This document shows, one piece after another, positions 1 through 8,610 of a DNA stretch of 64,000 nt (within the stretch, counting starts at the first letter, position 1; every line of letters starts with the position of its first letter). A program made the translations under genes and the position numbers. The notes below the pieces were generated by a model. It did no database searches. It saw nothing but the letters and a program-made list of their open reading frames with translations, and was not told the DNA's origin. This stretch comes from Kitasatospora aureofaciens. Its GTDB lineage: Bacteria; Actinomycetota; Actinomycetes; Streptomycetales; Streptomycetaceae. The DNA is taken from positions 1-64,000 of the forward strand of contig NZ_JAHTKP010000013.1 in the NCBI RefSeq assembly GCF_019192735.1, given 5' to 3'.

Positions 1-30
1 GGCGGCTCCCGCGAGCTCGCGGGAGCCGCC
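1..30. terminator. perfect palindromic hairpin, likely terminator
   Basis: The first 30 bases form a perfect palindrome with two 15-base GC-rich arms. It lies 12 bases past the stop codon of the leftward DUF397 gene, so it most likely ends that transcript. There is no U-run, as is usual in streptomycetes. A gene outside the window on the left could share it. Confidence 0.7.
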
Positions 31-42
31 GCTCCATGTGGG

Positions 43-237
43 TCAGGCGGTGAAGTGGTCGAACTCGCCGGCCTTGGCGCCGCGGATCCAGGCGTGGAGC
101 TTGGTGCGGGTGGTGGTGATGATGGTGGAGGGATCATCGGATTCGCGGATGTAGATGAGGTCGCCGTCTGTGGCGATCTCGACGCAGTTGGCGTTAGTGC
201 CGCTGAAGCTCGACTTCTGCCAGGCGTACTGGCTCAT
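43..237 (-). CDS. DUF397 domain protein (Scr2-like)
   Basis: This 64-residue protein is a single DUF397 domain, with the family's opening W-x-K-S-S-x-S and a central N-C-V-E-I. DUF397 proteins are abundant in streptomycetes and are typically encoded just downstream of an XRE-type regulator, as here with a 2-base gap. In some pairs (Scr1/Scr2) the DUF397 partner has been described as a toxin-like developmental effector and the XRE protein as its antitoxin. Whether this copy is toxic cannot be told from sequence. The family call is firm; the toxin-antitoxin role is inference. Confidence 0.85.
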   Translation of the reverse strand: MSQYAWQKSSFSGTNANCVEIATDGDLIYIRESDDPSTIITTTRTKLHAWIRGAKAGEFDHFTA

Positions 238-239
238 GG

Positions 240-1109
240 CTACCTACCTTGGATCGTGTAGCGAACGTGCTGGATCAAGCCCGACGAGTCGCGAAATGCC
301 GGCGACGGCGTGGGCTTGGTGGCGTCCAGCGGAGGTAGTGCCAGGTTCGTGAGCTGGTCGAACTTCCGCCGGAACACAGCCACTCCTTCAGGATCGCCCA
401 TGAAGAATGACCCGTGCGGGTGTTCTAGCAGCACGGTGTCCAGCCGGGGATGTTGACCTGCGACCAGCATGAACGGGGTATCGGTGTCCGCGTACACGGT
501 GCAGTCGAATGGAAGGATCTGAAGCGTCACATGAGGCAGCTGCCCGACCTCGATGAGGTGGTTCAGCTGATCCCTCATCACTCTCGGCCCGCCGTAGTTC
601 GTCCGCAGCGCTGCTTCGTGGATCACAACCCGGAGCGGTGGCGCGTTCTCAGGGTCCAGGACCTGCTGACGCTTGCGGCGGAACTCGACCTTCTTCTCGG
701 CGTATTCGAGGATGATCTCGCTGTAGGCCTTGGTTTGGAGAAGACCTGGGATCAGGAAGGTCTCGTAGTTGTCCAGTGCCGTAGCGCTCGCCTCGGCCTC
801 GGCAAGGTCGAGGGCAGTGGGCTTTACGAGGCCCCTGTAGCTCGTCCACCAGCCCTTTCCTGTGCTCTCGCTCATCGCGATCAGGGCGGCGCGGTAGTCC
901 GGGTCGGTGACTCGGCAGGCGTTGAGCCAGATATGCAGGCGGTCAAGGTTGAGACTCAGTCGCCCGGCCTCGGTGTGGCTGACGGCAGGCCCCTTCATGC
1001 CCATCATCGCGCCGATCTCCGGTGCCGACACGCCTGCGGCATCGCGTAGACGGCGCAACTCCTCGCCGAAGCGGCGCTGTCGGTCGCTGACATCGGCCCT
1101 GAGTCCCAC
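240..1109 (-). CDS. XRE-family regulator with DUF5753 (Scr1-like)
   Basis: This 289-residue protein has an N-terminal helix-turn-helix at about residues 15-50 (GEELRRLRDAAGVS onward) and a C-terminal DUF5753 region of about 180 residues containing the family motif near LIPGLLQT. It starts with GTG. It lies immediately upstream of the DUF397 gene on the same strand, the usual arrangement of Scr1-type regulator/partner operons. The protein should bind DNA near its own promoter and probably binds the DUF397 partner. Streptomycetes carry dozens of such pairs, so the specific target genes cannot be assigned. Confidence 0.88.
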   Translation of the reverse strand: MGLRADVSDRQRRFGEELRRLRDAAGVSAPEIGAMMGMKGPAVSHTEAGRLSLNLDRLHIWLNACRVTDPDYRAALIAMSESTGKGWWTSYRGLVKPTALDLAEAEASATALDNYETFLIPGLLQTKAYSEIILEYAEKKVEFRRKRQQVLDPENAPPLRVVIHEAALRTNYGGPRVMRDQLNHLIEVGQLPHVTLQILPFDCTVYADTDTPFMLVAGQHPRLDTVLLEHPHGSFFMGDPEGVAVFRRKFDQLTNLALPPLDATKPTPSPAFRDSSGLIQHVRYTIQGR

Positions 1110-1261
1110 GTGCGTGCCTCCTTGCGAGGGCGGCTATATCTCTACTGGCAGTGTAGGTGAGATTACAGTTTGTGTTGCATCATTGGACCATCTCCGTTAC
1201 GGTCGGATCACGCACCGTAGCTCCGGTGTGTCCCCTCCTCTACACCGCTGGGAGATTCCCC

Positions 1262-1630
1262 ATGTGTAACCCCATGCTCAACTCCCCCTCCCTCACCGTG
1301 GCCCGCGAGGCGTTGCGCGAAACGATGGCGTGCGCCGGGTACGACTCCTCCGCCATCGGTGACGCCGAGCTCGCGCTCGTCGAGCTGATCGTGAACGCCT
1401 GGCGGCACGGTGCCACCGCCGCGCCCATGGTCCTCGTCGTCATTCTCGACGGCACGCTCCGCGTGACCGTCGCCGACCGCAGCTCCGCCCTCCCCGAACA
1501 GCGAAAGCCCAGCGGGCTCGCGGAGTTCGGGAGAGGGCTCCAGCTGGTCGAAGGCCTGACCGACCGCTGGGGCGCGGAGCCGCAGAAGCTCGGCAAGCGC
1601 GTCTGGTTCGAGTTGGACGGCGTCGCGTGA
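1262..1630 (+). CDS. ATP-binding anti-sigma/HATPase regulator
   Basis: About 122 residues forming a histidine-kinase-like ATPase fold of the RsbW/SpoIIAB type. The N-box is visible as ELIVNAWRHG and a glycine-rich G-box as FGRGLQLVEGLTDRWG. Such stand-alone ATPases bind anti-sigma antagonists or act as signalling kinases; in streptomycetes they often sit next to XRE-DUF397 pairs, as here. I chose ATG 1262 because GGGAG lies just upstream; the open frame continues to 1157 without good coding character. Its stop overlaps the next start (GTGA), indicating translational coupling. Confidence 0.8.
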   Translation: MCNPMLNSPSLTVAREALRETMACAGYDSSAIGDAELALVELIVNAWRHGATAAPMVLVVILDGTLRVTVADRSSALPEQRKPSGLAEFGRGLQLVEGLTDRWGAEPQKLGKRVWFELDGVA

Positions 1631-1878
1631 GCGCCCTCCACCCCATCCACCCCGCCGACCCGGCCATCCGCCACCTCGCCGGCCGGCAGATCACCGAGCT
1701 GATCGTCGAACTCCGGACCGAGGGCCGCGAGTTCGGCCTCCTCTGGCCCTCCGCCCAGCCCGGCGAGACCATCCTCAACGGCCGCGTCCTCGTCGCCATC
1801 GGCAACATCCCGGCCAGCACCGTGATCAACCTCCTCGCGCTCATCCGCGAGTACAAGCGCCACCGGAACCGACCGTGA
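1627..1878 (+). CDS. hypothetical protein, 83 aa
   Basis: A small soluble protein beginning with GTG that overlaps the stop of the ATPase gene by four bases. No motif was recognised. The sequence contains an amphipathic central stretch (RQITELIVELRTEG) and ends with a basic tail (REYKRHRNRP). Gene overlap on both sides suggests that it belongs to the ATPase transcript. It may be an accessory of the regulatory module. The coding call rests on the overlap and strong third-position GC bias. Confidence 0.65.
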   Translation: MSALHPIHPADPAIRHLAGRQITELIVELRTEGREFGLLWPSAQPGETILNGRVLVAIGNIPASTVINLLALIREYKRHRNRP

Positions 1879-1973
1879 CGGGCATGCTGGTCCTCATCCT
1901 CCTCGCCGCCGCCGTCGGTGGTGTCTGCCAGGCCCGTTCCCGGCGGCTGCGGGACTGCCGCGACCGGGCATAG
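1875..1973 (+). CDS. possible 32-residue membrane peptide
   Basis: A short frame starts with GTG overlapping the previous stop (GTGA). It encodes a hydrophobic segment (MLVLILLAAAVGGV) followed by a basic, Cys-containing tail (QARSRRLRDCRDRA). The layout is that of a single-pass membrane peptide with a cytoplasmic positive end. Coupling to the upstream gene and the terminator 17 bases after the stop support translation, but its size makes the call uncertain. Confidence 0.45.
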   Translation: MTGMLVLILLAAAVGGVCQARSRRLRDCRDRA

Positions 1974-1989
1974 GTGCCAGACATGGCAC

Positions 1990-2019
1990 GCGGGCCCCGG
2001 CCGATCGGCCGGGGCCCGC
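1990..2019. terminator. bidirectional terminator hairpin
   Basis: A perfect 30-base GC-only palindrome (two 15-base arms) lies between the convergent small-protein operon and the leftward hydrolase gene. It can end both transcripts. Confidence 0.8.
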
Positions 2020-2037
2020 CCACGCAGTGATGAAGAG

Positions 2038-2856
2038 TCAGGCCTTGAAGAACTCCAGCAGGTCCGCGTTCAGCTCGTTCTTGTGGGTGATGAAGAGGCC
2101 GTGGCTCGCTGTCGGGTACTCCTTGTAGACGTTGTCGGGGATGAGCTGGGCCGTGCGGCGGGCGGTCACGTCGATGTTGGCCGAGGAGTCGGCGGCGCCG
2201 TGGATGATCAGGGTGGGGACGGTGATCTCGCGCAGGCCGGGACGGAAGTCGGTGCGGAACATCGACTGGAAGAGGTGCAGCGACGCCCACGGGGAGGCGG
2301 AGAGGCATTGGCCGATCATCCAGTCGATGGTGGCCGGCGAGACGTCGTTGCCGAGGTGGGTGGCGAACCAGACCTGGGCCTGGCGGGCGAACCACTGCGG
2401 ACGGTCGCTGCGGAACGCGGCGGTGAACGCGTCCAGTGCTGCCTCCGGGGCGCCGCCCGGGTTGTCCTCGGTGCGTAGCAGGAAGGGGAGGGCGGCCGAG
2501 ACGAAGGCGGCCCGGGAGACCCGCGACTCACCGTGGCGGGCCAGGTAGTGGGCGACCTCCGCGCCGCCCATGGAGTGGCCGACCAGGATGGCGTCGTGCA
2601 GGTCGAGGTGCTCGATCAGGGCGGCCAGGTCGTCGGCGGTGGTGTCCATGTCGTAGCCGGTGGACGGGCGGTCGGAGCGACCGTGGCCCCGGCGGTCGAG
2701 GGCTATGCAGCGGTAGCCCTGCTCGACGAAGAAGGGGATCTGGTACTCCCACATGTCCGCGTTGAGCGCCCAGCTGGCGACGAAGACGATGGGCCGGCCG
2801 GTGCCGTAGTCCTCGTAGGCGAGCCTGGCCCCGTCGTTGGTGTCGAAGAACGGCAT
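2038..2856 (-). CDS. alpha/beta hydrolase (haloperoxidase/esterase-like)
   Basis: This 272-residue protein has the alpha/beta-hydrolase fold. The nucleophile elbow is GHSMGG with Ser95, the acid is probably Asp223 in HGAADSSANI and the base is His252 in ASHGLF. The arrangement and length match the cofactor-free haloperoxidase/arylesterase branch. The substrate is unknown. It has no signal peptide, so it should be cytoplasmic. It is transcribed alone and divergently from the FxsC-like gene, with about 270 bases between them. Confidence 0.88.
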   Translation of the reverse strand: MPFFDTNDGARLAYEDYGTGRPIVFVASWALNADMWEYQIPFFVEQGYRCIALDRRGHGRSDRPSTGYDMDTTADDLAALIEHLDLHDAILVGHSMGGAEVAHYLARHGESRVSRAAFVSAALPFLLRTEDNPGGAPEAALDAFTAAFRSDRPQWFARQAQVWFATHLGNDVSPATIDWMIGQCLSASPWASLHLFQSMFRTDFRPGLREITVPTLIIHGAADSSANIDVTARRTAQLIPDNVYKEYPTASHGLFITHKNELNADLLEFFKA

Positions 2857-3123
2857 GTCGTGGCTCCTGGTCGTGAGTGCTGGCGAGTGTTGACGGGCCG
2901 GGTGGTGCTCCCGTGGTCGGTGGTCACGAGTATGGGCCAGGAGCGGTGAGGTGCGAATCAGTCACCTATCAGTACTCTGAGGGGACTTGGCCGGTCGTTT
3001 CGGTCATGTCAATTCGTGCGAGTCGTTGTGCTATTCCATTGGGGCGTCAGTCGTTCCTACACTGAAGCCCCGCGCACGGGGGCTGCGGGAACCAGGTTGC
3101 CGACGGGCCCGGGGGAGGCGCGT

Positions 3124-4578
3124 GTGAACGACCGTGGCTGGGACGAGGACGACGCCCGGCCGTACTTCTTCCTCTCCTACGCCCACACGCCGAAGGCCGG
3201 CGCGCGGGGGGCGGGCGACCCGAACCACTGGGTGCGGCAGCTGTACCGCGACCTCTGCGAGGCCGTGCTGCAACTCACCACCGTGCGGGCCGGGATGCCG
3301 GTGGGGTTCATGGACGAGTCCATGCACCAGGGCGAGTTGTGGGCGGAGCGGCTGTCGGAGGAGCTGGCGACCTGCCGGGTGTTCGTCCCGCTGTACTCTC
3401 CGCGCTACTTCAACAGCGTGCCGTGCGGGCAGGAGTGGTACGCGTTCACCCGCCGGCCGGTGTACCCGGCGAACATCGATTCGGAGCGCACCAGCGGAAT
3501 CGTGCCCGTCCTGTGGGCGCCGATGAGCCGCTACCGGCTGCCCGAGGTGGCCAGCGAACTGCAGTTCAACCACGCCGGGTTCGGGCCGGACTACGCCACC
3601 GAGGGCCTGTACGCGCTGATGAAGCTCACCTACTTCCGGTCCGCGTACGAGCTGGCCGTGCACCGGCTGGCGGCGCGGATCGTGCAGGTGGCGGAGGAGA
3701 CGGTGATCCCGGTCGGGCGGCGGCTCGACTTCAACGGGCTGCCGAGCGCGTTCAACGTCACCGCGCCGACGAAGCAGCTGCGGATCTCCGTACTCTCCTA
3801 CCATCAGGGCGAGTTGCCGGAGGACCGCAGCCCCGACTTCTACGGCGCCAAGCGTACCGACTGGCATCCGTACCGTCCGGCCGGCTCCCCGATCGCGCAG
3901 CACGCGGTGCGGCTGGCCCGGCAGTTGGGATTCCAGCCGACCGTGCACGAGTTCGACGACGAGGCCGAGGCGATCATCGGCGGCGAGGCCGCCGCACCCG
4001 GCCTGCTGCTCCTGGACCGGTGGGCGCTGCGCGACGAGCGGCGCCGCGAGCTGGTGCGGCGCTTCGACCGCGCGGACGCCACCTGGGTGAGCGTCCTGGA
4101 GCCGTGGAACCTGGACGACCCGGAGTGCGAGGACCAGGAGCGCGAACTCGGCGAGCTGAGCGACCGGACGCTGCGGATCACCCGCCGGGCGAGCCGGCCG
4201 AGCTTCCTCGGCGCGACCGGCGGATCGTCCGGACTGGCCACCCTGGACGAGTTCGACGACGCGCTGCCCCGGGCCGCGATGAAGGCCAAGTACGCCTTCG
4301 AGGGCCGGACCCGGGCCGAGCCGGAGGATCCGCCGCCACCGCGGCCCAGCCTGCGGGACGCGTTCCGGCGTGATTCGGGTTCGGATCCCTTCGACCGCGA
4401 GAACCACCTGGACCGCGAGAACCACCTGGACCGCGAGAACCACCTGGACCACGAGAACCACCTGGACCACGAGAACCACCTGGACCACGAGAACCGCCCC
4501 AACCACGAGAACCACCCAGACCGTGACGACCCCGACGACCCCGGCTACCGGATGGCGCCCGTGGGAGGACCCAGATGA
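3124..4578 (+). CDS. TIR-like protein, FxsC-like
   Basis: About 484 residues. The N-terminal third is TIR-like: it opens with PYFFLSYAH and has YSPRYFNSVPCGQEW at residues 91-105, where Glu104 sits where the catalytic glutamate of TIR NADases falls. A second conserved module follows at about 220-400, then a Pro-rich linker and a hexapeptide repeat tail. The pattern and the overlapping partner match FxsC of FxSxx-COOH peptide systems. I chose GTG 3124 because GGGGGAGG precedes it; the open frame extends to 3016. Its stop overlaps the next start (ATGA). No FxsA or FxsB gene is present nearby. NADase activity is not established for this family. Confidence 0.78.
   Translation: MNDRGWDEDDARPYFFLSYAHTPKAGARGAGDPNHWVRQLYRDLCEAVLQLTTVRAGMPVGFMDESMHQGELWAERLSEELATCRVFVPLYSPRYFNSVPCGQEWYAFTRRPVYPANIDSERTSGIVPVLWAPMSRYRLPEVASELQFNHAGFGPDYATEGLYALMKLTYFRSAYELAVHRLAARIVQVAEETVIPVGRRLDFNGLPSAFNVTAPTKQLRISVLSYHQGELPEDRSPDFYGAKRTDWHPYRPAGSPIAQHAVRLARQLGFQPTVHEFDDEAEAIIGGEAAAPGLLLLDRWALRDERRRELVRRFDRADATWVSVLEPWNLDDPECEDQERELGELSDRTLRITRRASRPSFLGATGGSSGLATLDEFDDALPRAAMKAKYAFEGRTRAEPEDPPPPRPSLRDAFRRDSGSDPFDRENHLDRENHLDRENHLDHENHLDHENHLDHENRPNHENHPDRDDPDDPGYRMAPVGGPR
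4393..4518 (+). repeat. 18-bp in-frame minisatellite, 7 copies
   Basis: Seven tandem 18-base units near the 3' end of the FxsC-like gene encode D-R/H-E-N-H-L hexapeptides. The first three read DRENHL, the next two DHENHL, and the last two have diverged. The near-identity suggests recent expansion by slippage. Confidence 0.9.
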
Positions 4579-7500
4579 GTGACAACACCACCAGGAACCT
4601 CCGCATCGGGGGCCTCACCGTCGCCGACCTGGCCGCCCAGCGCGAGGCCCGGCGCCAGGCGGAGGAGCAGGACCGCGAAGGCCGGATCATCACCTTCTAC
4701 TCCTACAAGGGCGGCACCGGGCGCACCATGGCGCTCGCCAACACCGCCTGGATCCTGGCGGCCAACGGCTTTCGGGTGCTCACCGTGGACTGGGACCTGG
4801 AGGCGCCCGGCCTGGCCAAGTTCTTCCACCCCTTCCTGGACCCGGCCTCGCTCGCCGGCACCACCGGGATGATGGACCTGATCGCCGAGTACCGCGAGGA
4901 GGCGCTGCGCCCGGTCGAGCACGCGGAGGGCTGGCACCTCGACTTCGCCCGGGTGCACCCGCACGCGCTGTCGCTGTCCTGGCCGCTGTTCCCGCGCGGC
5001 GGCAGCCTGGACTTCCTGTCGGCCGGCCAGTTCAACCGGGACTACTCGGAGGCCGTCACCCACCTCGACTGGGACATCTTCTACGACCGGTTCGACGGCG
5101 GGCAGTTCTTCGACGCCCTCAAGGCCGACATGGCCAAGCGCTACGACTACGTGCTGATCGACTCCCGCACCGGCCTGTCCGACATCGCCGAGATCTGCAC
5201 CGTCCAGATGCCCGACGACCTGGTGGTCTGCTTCACCCTGAGCGACCAGTCCATCGACGGCGCCTCCCGGATCGCCCAGCACATCCACGACCGCTACCGC
5301 GACCGCGGCATCCGCATCCTGCCCGTGCCGATGCGCATCGACGAGGGCGAGAAGGAGAAGGCCGACGCCGGCCGGGCGCTCGCCCGGGTCCGCTTCGACG
5401 GCCTGCCGGCCGGCCTCAACGGCGAGGAACTCGCCCAGTACTGGGGCTCGGTGGAGATCCCGTACCGGCCGTTCTACGCCTACGAGGAGATCCTCGCCAC
5501 CTTCGGCGACCAGACCGGCACCCCCACCTCGATGCTCGCCGCCTGCGAGCGGCTGACCTCGGTGATCACCGAGGGCCGGATCACCGGGCTGCCGCCGGTC
5601 GACGAGGAGGTGCGGCTGCGCTACGTGGACGCGTTCACCCGCCGCCGCCCGTCCGTGCCCGCCGACCTCTACCTGTCCTACGTGCCCGAGGACCGGATGT
5701 GGGCGGACTGGATCGAGTCCGTGCTGACCCGGGCCGGCTTCCGGGTGCTGCCCCGGGACCTCAGCGCCGGCACCGACCCGCGCGAGGAGACCGAGCGCGG
5801 CATCGACGCCGCCTACCGGACGGTCGCCGTGCTCTCGCCCGCCTACCAGCGCTCGCCGCAGGCCCGGGCGCTGTGGGAGTCCGTGGTCAGCTCCGACCCG
5901 TCCGGCACCCGGCGCCAGCTCGTTCCGGTCCGGGTCGGCGACGTCCGGCTCACCGCGCCGTTCAGCAACCGCAACCCGGTCGACCTGGTCGGCCGCGACG
6001 AGGCGCAGTCCGTGCAGACCCTGCTGCGCGCGCTCGGCCGCGGCGACGTCGCGCTCGCCGAGCCCGCCAGCGGCGGGCCGCGCTTCCCCGGCAGCAAGCC
6101 GTCGGTGTGGGACGTGCCGCCGCGCAACCCCTCCTTCACCGGCCGCGCCGCCGTCCTGGAGCAGCTGCGCAACCAGCTGCGCGGCGGCATGGCGGCCGTG
6201 CTGCCCACCCCGCAGACGCTGTACGGGCTCGGCGGCGTCGGCAAGACCCAGGTCGCGCTGGAGTACGCGCACCGCTTCATGTCCGACTACGACCTGGTGT
6301 GGTGGATCGACGCCGAGCAGACCGAACTCGTCGCCCCGGCGCTCGCCGACCTCGCCCGGCGCCTCGGCCTGCGGGTCGGCGACTCCGTCACCGAGGCCGC
6401 CGAGGCCGCCCGCGAGGCGCTGCGCCGCGGTGTGCCCACCTCTCGCTGGCTGCTGATCTTCGACAACGCCGACGAGCCGGCCGAGATCCGTCGGTTCTTC
6501 CCCGGCGGCTCCGGCCACATCCTGGTCACCTCCCGCAACCAGGCCTGGAGCGGGCACGCCGAGGCGCTGGAGGTCGACGTCTTCACCCGCGGCGAGAGCG
6601 TCGAGCACCTGTGCCGGCGGGCCCGCGGACTGTCCCGCCCGGACGCCGACCGGGTCGCCGAGGCGGTCGGCGACCTGCCGCTCGCCGTCGAGGTCGCCGC
6701 CGCGTGGCTGGACACCACCGGCACCCCGGTCGAGACGTACGTCGCCCAGCTGCACGCCGAGGCCGCCCGCGCGCTGGCCGTCGCCCGCCCGGCCGACTAC
6801 CCGACCCCGGTCGGCGCCACCTGGAACGTCTCGATCGGCCGGCTGCGCCAGCAGTCCCCGGCCGCCGTCCGGCTGCTCCAGCTGTGCGCGTTCTTCGCGC
6901 CCGAGCCGATCTCGATGAACCTGTTCTACAGCGACCAGATGATCCGGGCGCTGGTGAGGTACGACGCCGACCTCAGCGACAAGTTCATGCTGGGCAAGGT
7001 GATCCAGGCGATCGGCCGGTACGCGCTGGCCAAGGTGGACGCCGGCAGCAACAGCTTCCAGGTGCACCGGCTCGTCCAGGCGGTGATCCGGGCCGAGATG
7101 AGCGACGAGGAGCAGGAGGTCGCCGTCCACGAGGTGCACCGCATCCTCACCGGCGCCCGGCCCGTCCTCGGCGACACCGACGACCCGGCCAACTGGCCCG
7201 CCTTCGACGAGATCTGGCCGCACCTGTCGCCGTCCAAGGCGCACAACTGCGACGAGGCGGACACCCGGCAGCTGCTCATCGACCGCGTCCGCTACCTGTG
7301 GAAGCGCGGCGAACTCGACCGCGCCCGCGACCTCGGCCACGCGCTCGACACCGAGTGGACCCGCAAGCTCGGCGAGGGCGACCGGCAGACCCTGCTGCTG
7401 CGCTTCCAGCTCGCCAACGTCCTCCGCTCGCAGGGCAACTACGCCGAGGCACTGGCCCTGGACGAGGACACCCTGGAGCGTCAGCGGGAGCTGCTCGGCG

Positions 7501-8582
7501 AGCACCACGCGTACACCCTGATGACCGCAGGCTCGCTCGGCGCGGACCGCCGGGCGCTCGGCCGGTTCCAGGCGGCGCTCGAACTCGACCGCGAAATCCT
7601 GTCCCAGTTCCGCGAGTTGTTCGGCGATGACCACCCGCGCACGCTCGCCATGGCCAACAACCTGGCGATCGACTACCGGCTGGTCGGCGAGAGCGAACTC
7701 GCCCGCGAACTCGACCAGGAGACCCTCGACCGGCGCACCGCCGTGCTCGGCCCCAAGCACCCGTACACCCTCTCCACCAAGTCCAACCTCGCCCGCGACC
7801 TGCGCGAACTCGGCGACTACCAGGGCTCGGTGGAGCTCCTCCAGGAGGTCACCGCCGACCTCGGCGACGTGCTCGACCCCGACCTGCCGGAGAACCTGCG
7901 CAACGCCAAGTCGCTGGCCGTCTCGCTGCGCCGGATCGGCCAGCTCGCCGAGGCCCGCCGCATCACCAAGGAGACCTACGAGCGCTACCTGGAGCGCTAC
8001 GGCGCCGACGCGCCCGACGCGCTCGCCTGTGCGCTCAACCTGGCCGCCGACCACAGCGCCTCGGGCGACAAGGAGACCGCCCGCGACCTGTGCGCCACCG
8101 TCTTCGAGGGCCACCGGCGGCTGTTCGGCGACGAGCACCCGTTCACCCTGGCCTGCGCCAACAACCTCGGCATCTACCTGCGCGGCAGCGGCGACGTCGA
8201 GGGCGCCATCGAACGCGGCCGGGCCACCGTCGACGGGCTGACCCGCTCGGTCGGTGCTGAGCACCCGTACACCCTCAACGCGGTGATCAACCTGGCCAAC
8301 GCGTACGGGGAGGACGGCCAGATCCAGCGCGCCGAGGACCTGGGCCGCGCCGCCTACGCCGGCCTGTGCACCCGCTACACGCCCAGGCACCCCGACGCGG
8401 TCGCCTGCGAGGCCAACCTGGCGATCACCCTGCGGGCGGCCGGCCGGCACGCCCAGGCCGCCGAACTGCGGGCCCGGTCGATCGCCGAGCTGATCCGGCA
8501 GTTCGGCGAGGAGCACCCCAACACGATGTCGGCGCGCGGCTGGAAGCGGATCAACCGCGACCTCGAACCGCAGCCGGTCTAG
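4575..8582 (+). CDS. ParA-like/TIR/NB-ARC/TPR protein, FxsT-like
   Basis: A 1335-residue multidomain protein. Residues 1-340 are a ParA/MinD-like P-loop ATPase (KGGTGRT at 45-51, DWDLEAPGL after it). Residues 361-485 are a TIR-like domain (DLYLSYVPEDRMWADW). Residues 510-800 form an NB-ARC STAND NTPase (GLGGVGKT at 551-558, LLIFDNADEP near 630). From about 890 to the end are kinesin-light-chain-type TPRs with recurring GEEHP/TL-type motifs. This matches the TPR protein of FxSxx-COOH systems. NLR-like architecture suggests signal-dependent oligomerisation. The start overlaps the FxsC-like stop by four bases, so the two proteins are probably made together. Confidence 0.82.
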   Translation: MSDNTTRNLRIGGLTVADLAAQREARRQAEEQDREGRIITFYSYKGGTGRTMALANTAWILAANGFRVLTVDWDLEAPGLAKFFHPFLDPASLAGTTGMMDLIAEYREEALRPVEHAEGWHLDFARVHPHALSLSWPLFPRGGSLDFLSAGQFNRDYSEAVTHLDWDIFYDRFDGGQFFDALKADMAKRYDYVLIDSRTGLSDIAEICTVQMPDDLVVCFTLSDQSIDGASRIAQHIHDRYRDRGIRILPVPMRIDEGEKEKADAGRALARVRFDGLPAGLNGEELAQYWGSVEIPYRPFYAYEEILATFGDQTGTPTSMLAACERLTSVITEGRITGLPPVDEEVRLRYVDAFTRRRPSVPADLYLSYVPEDRMWADWIESVLTRAGFRVLPRDLSAGTDPREETERGIDAAYRTVAVLSPAYQRSPQARALWESVVSSDPSGTRRQLVPVRVGDVRLTAPFSNRNPVDLVGRDEAQSVQTLLRALGRGDVALAEPASGGPRFPGSKPSVWDVPPRNPSFTGRAAVLEQLRNQLRGGMAAVLPTPQTLYGLGGVGKTQVALEYAHRFMSDYDLVWWIDAEQTELVAPALADLARRLGLRVGDSVTEAAEAAREALRRGVPTSRWLLIFDNADEPAEIRRFFPGGSGHILVTSRNQAWSGHAEALEVDVFTRGESVEHLCRRARGLSRPDADRVAEAVGDLPLAVEVAAAWLDTTGTPVETYVAQLHAEAARALAVARPADYPTPVGATWNVSIGRLRQQSPAAVRLLQLCAFFAPEPISMNLFYSDQMIRALVRYDADLSDKFMLGKVIQAIGRYALAKVDAGSNSFQVHRLVQAVIRAEMSDEEQEVAVHEVHRILTGARPVLGDTDDPANWPAFDEIWPHLSPSKAHNCDEADTRQLLIDRVRYLWKRGELDRARDLGHALDTEWTRKLGEGDRQTLLLRFQLANVLRSQGNYAEALALDEDTLERQRELLGEHHAYTLMTAGSLGADRRALGRFQAALELDREILSQFRELFGDDHPRTLAMANNLAIDYRLVGESELARELDQETLDRRTAVLGPKHPYTLSTKSNLARDLRELGDYQGSVELLQEVTADLGDVLDPDLPENLRNAKSLAVSLRRIGQLAEARRITKETYERYLERYGADAPDALACALNLAADHSASGDKETARDLCATVFEGHRRLFGDEHPFTLACANNLGIYLRGSGDVEGAIERGRATVDGLTRSVGAEHPYTLNAVINLANAYGEDGQIQRAEDLGRAAYAGLCTRYTPRHPDAVACEANLAITLRAAGRHAQAAELRARSIAELIRQFGEEHPNTMSARGWKRINRDLEPQPV

Positions 8583-8596
8583 CGGGCGGGGGCGGG

Positions 8597-8602
8597 TACG
8601 CT
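8597..8602 (+). promoter_or_regulatory. candidate -10 element TACGCT
   Basis: TACGCT lies 8 bases before the ATG at 8611. This fits a SigA/HrdB-type -10 and implies a leaderless mRNA, which is common in streptomycetes. No clear -35 is visible. Confidence 0.35.
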
Positions 8603-8610
8603 GCGGGCCT

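Noticed and set aside
2857..3123. A hidden FxsA-type peptide before the TIR-like gene
   Set aside because: I looked for a short frame ending in F-x-S-x-x before stop in both strands and found none between the hydrolase and the TIR-like gene or downstream of the FxsT-like gene.
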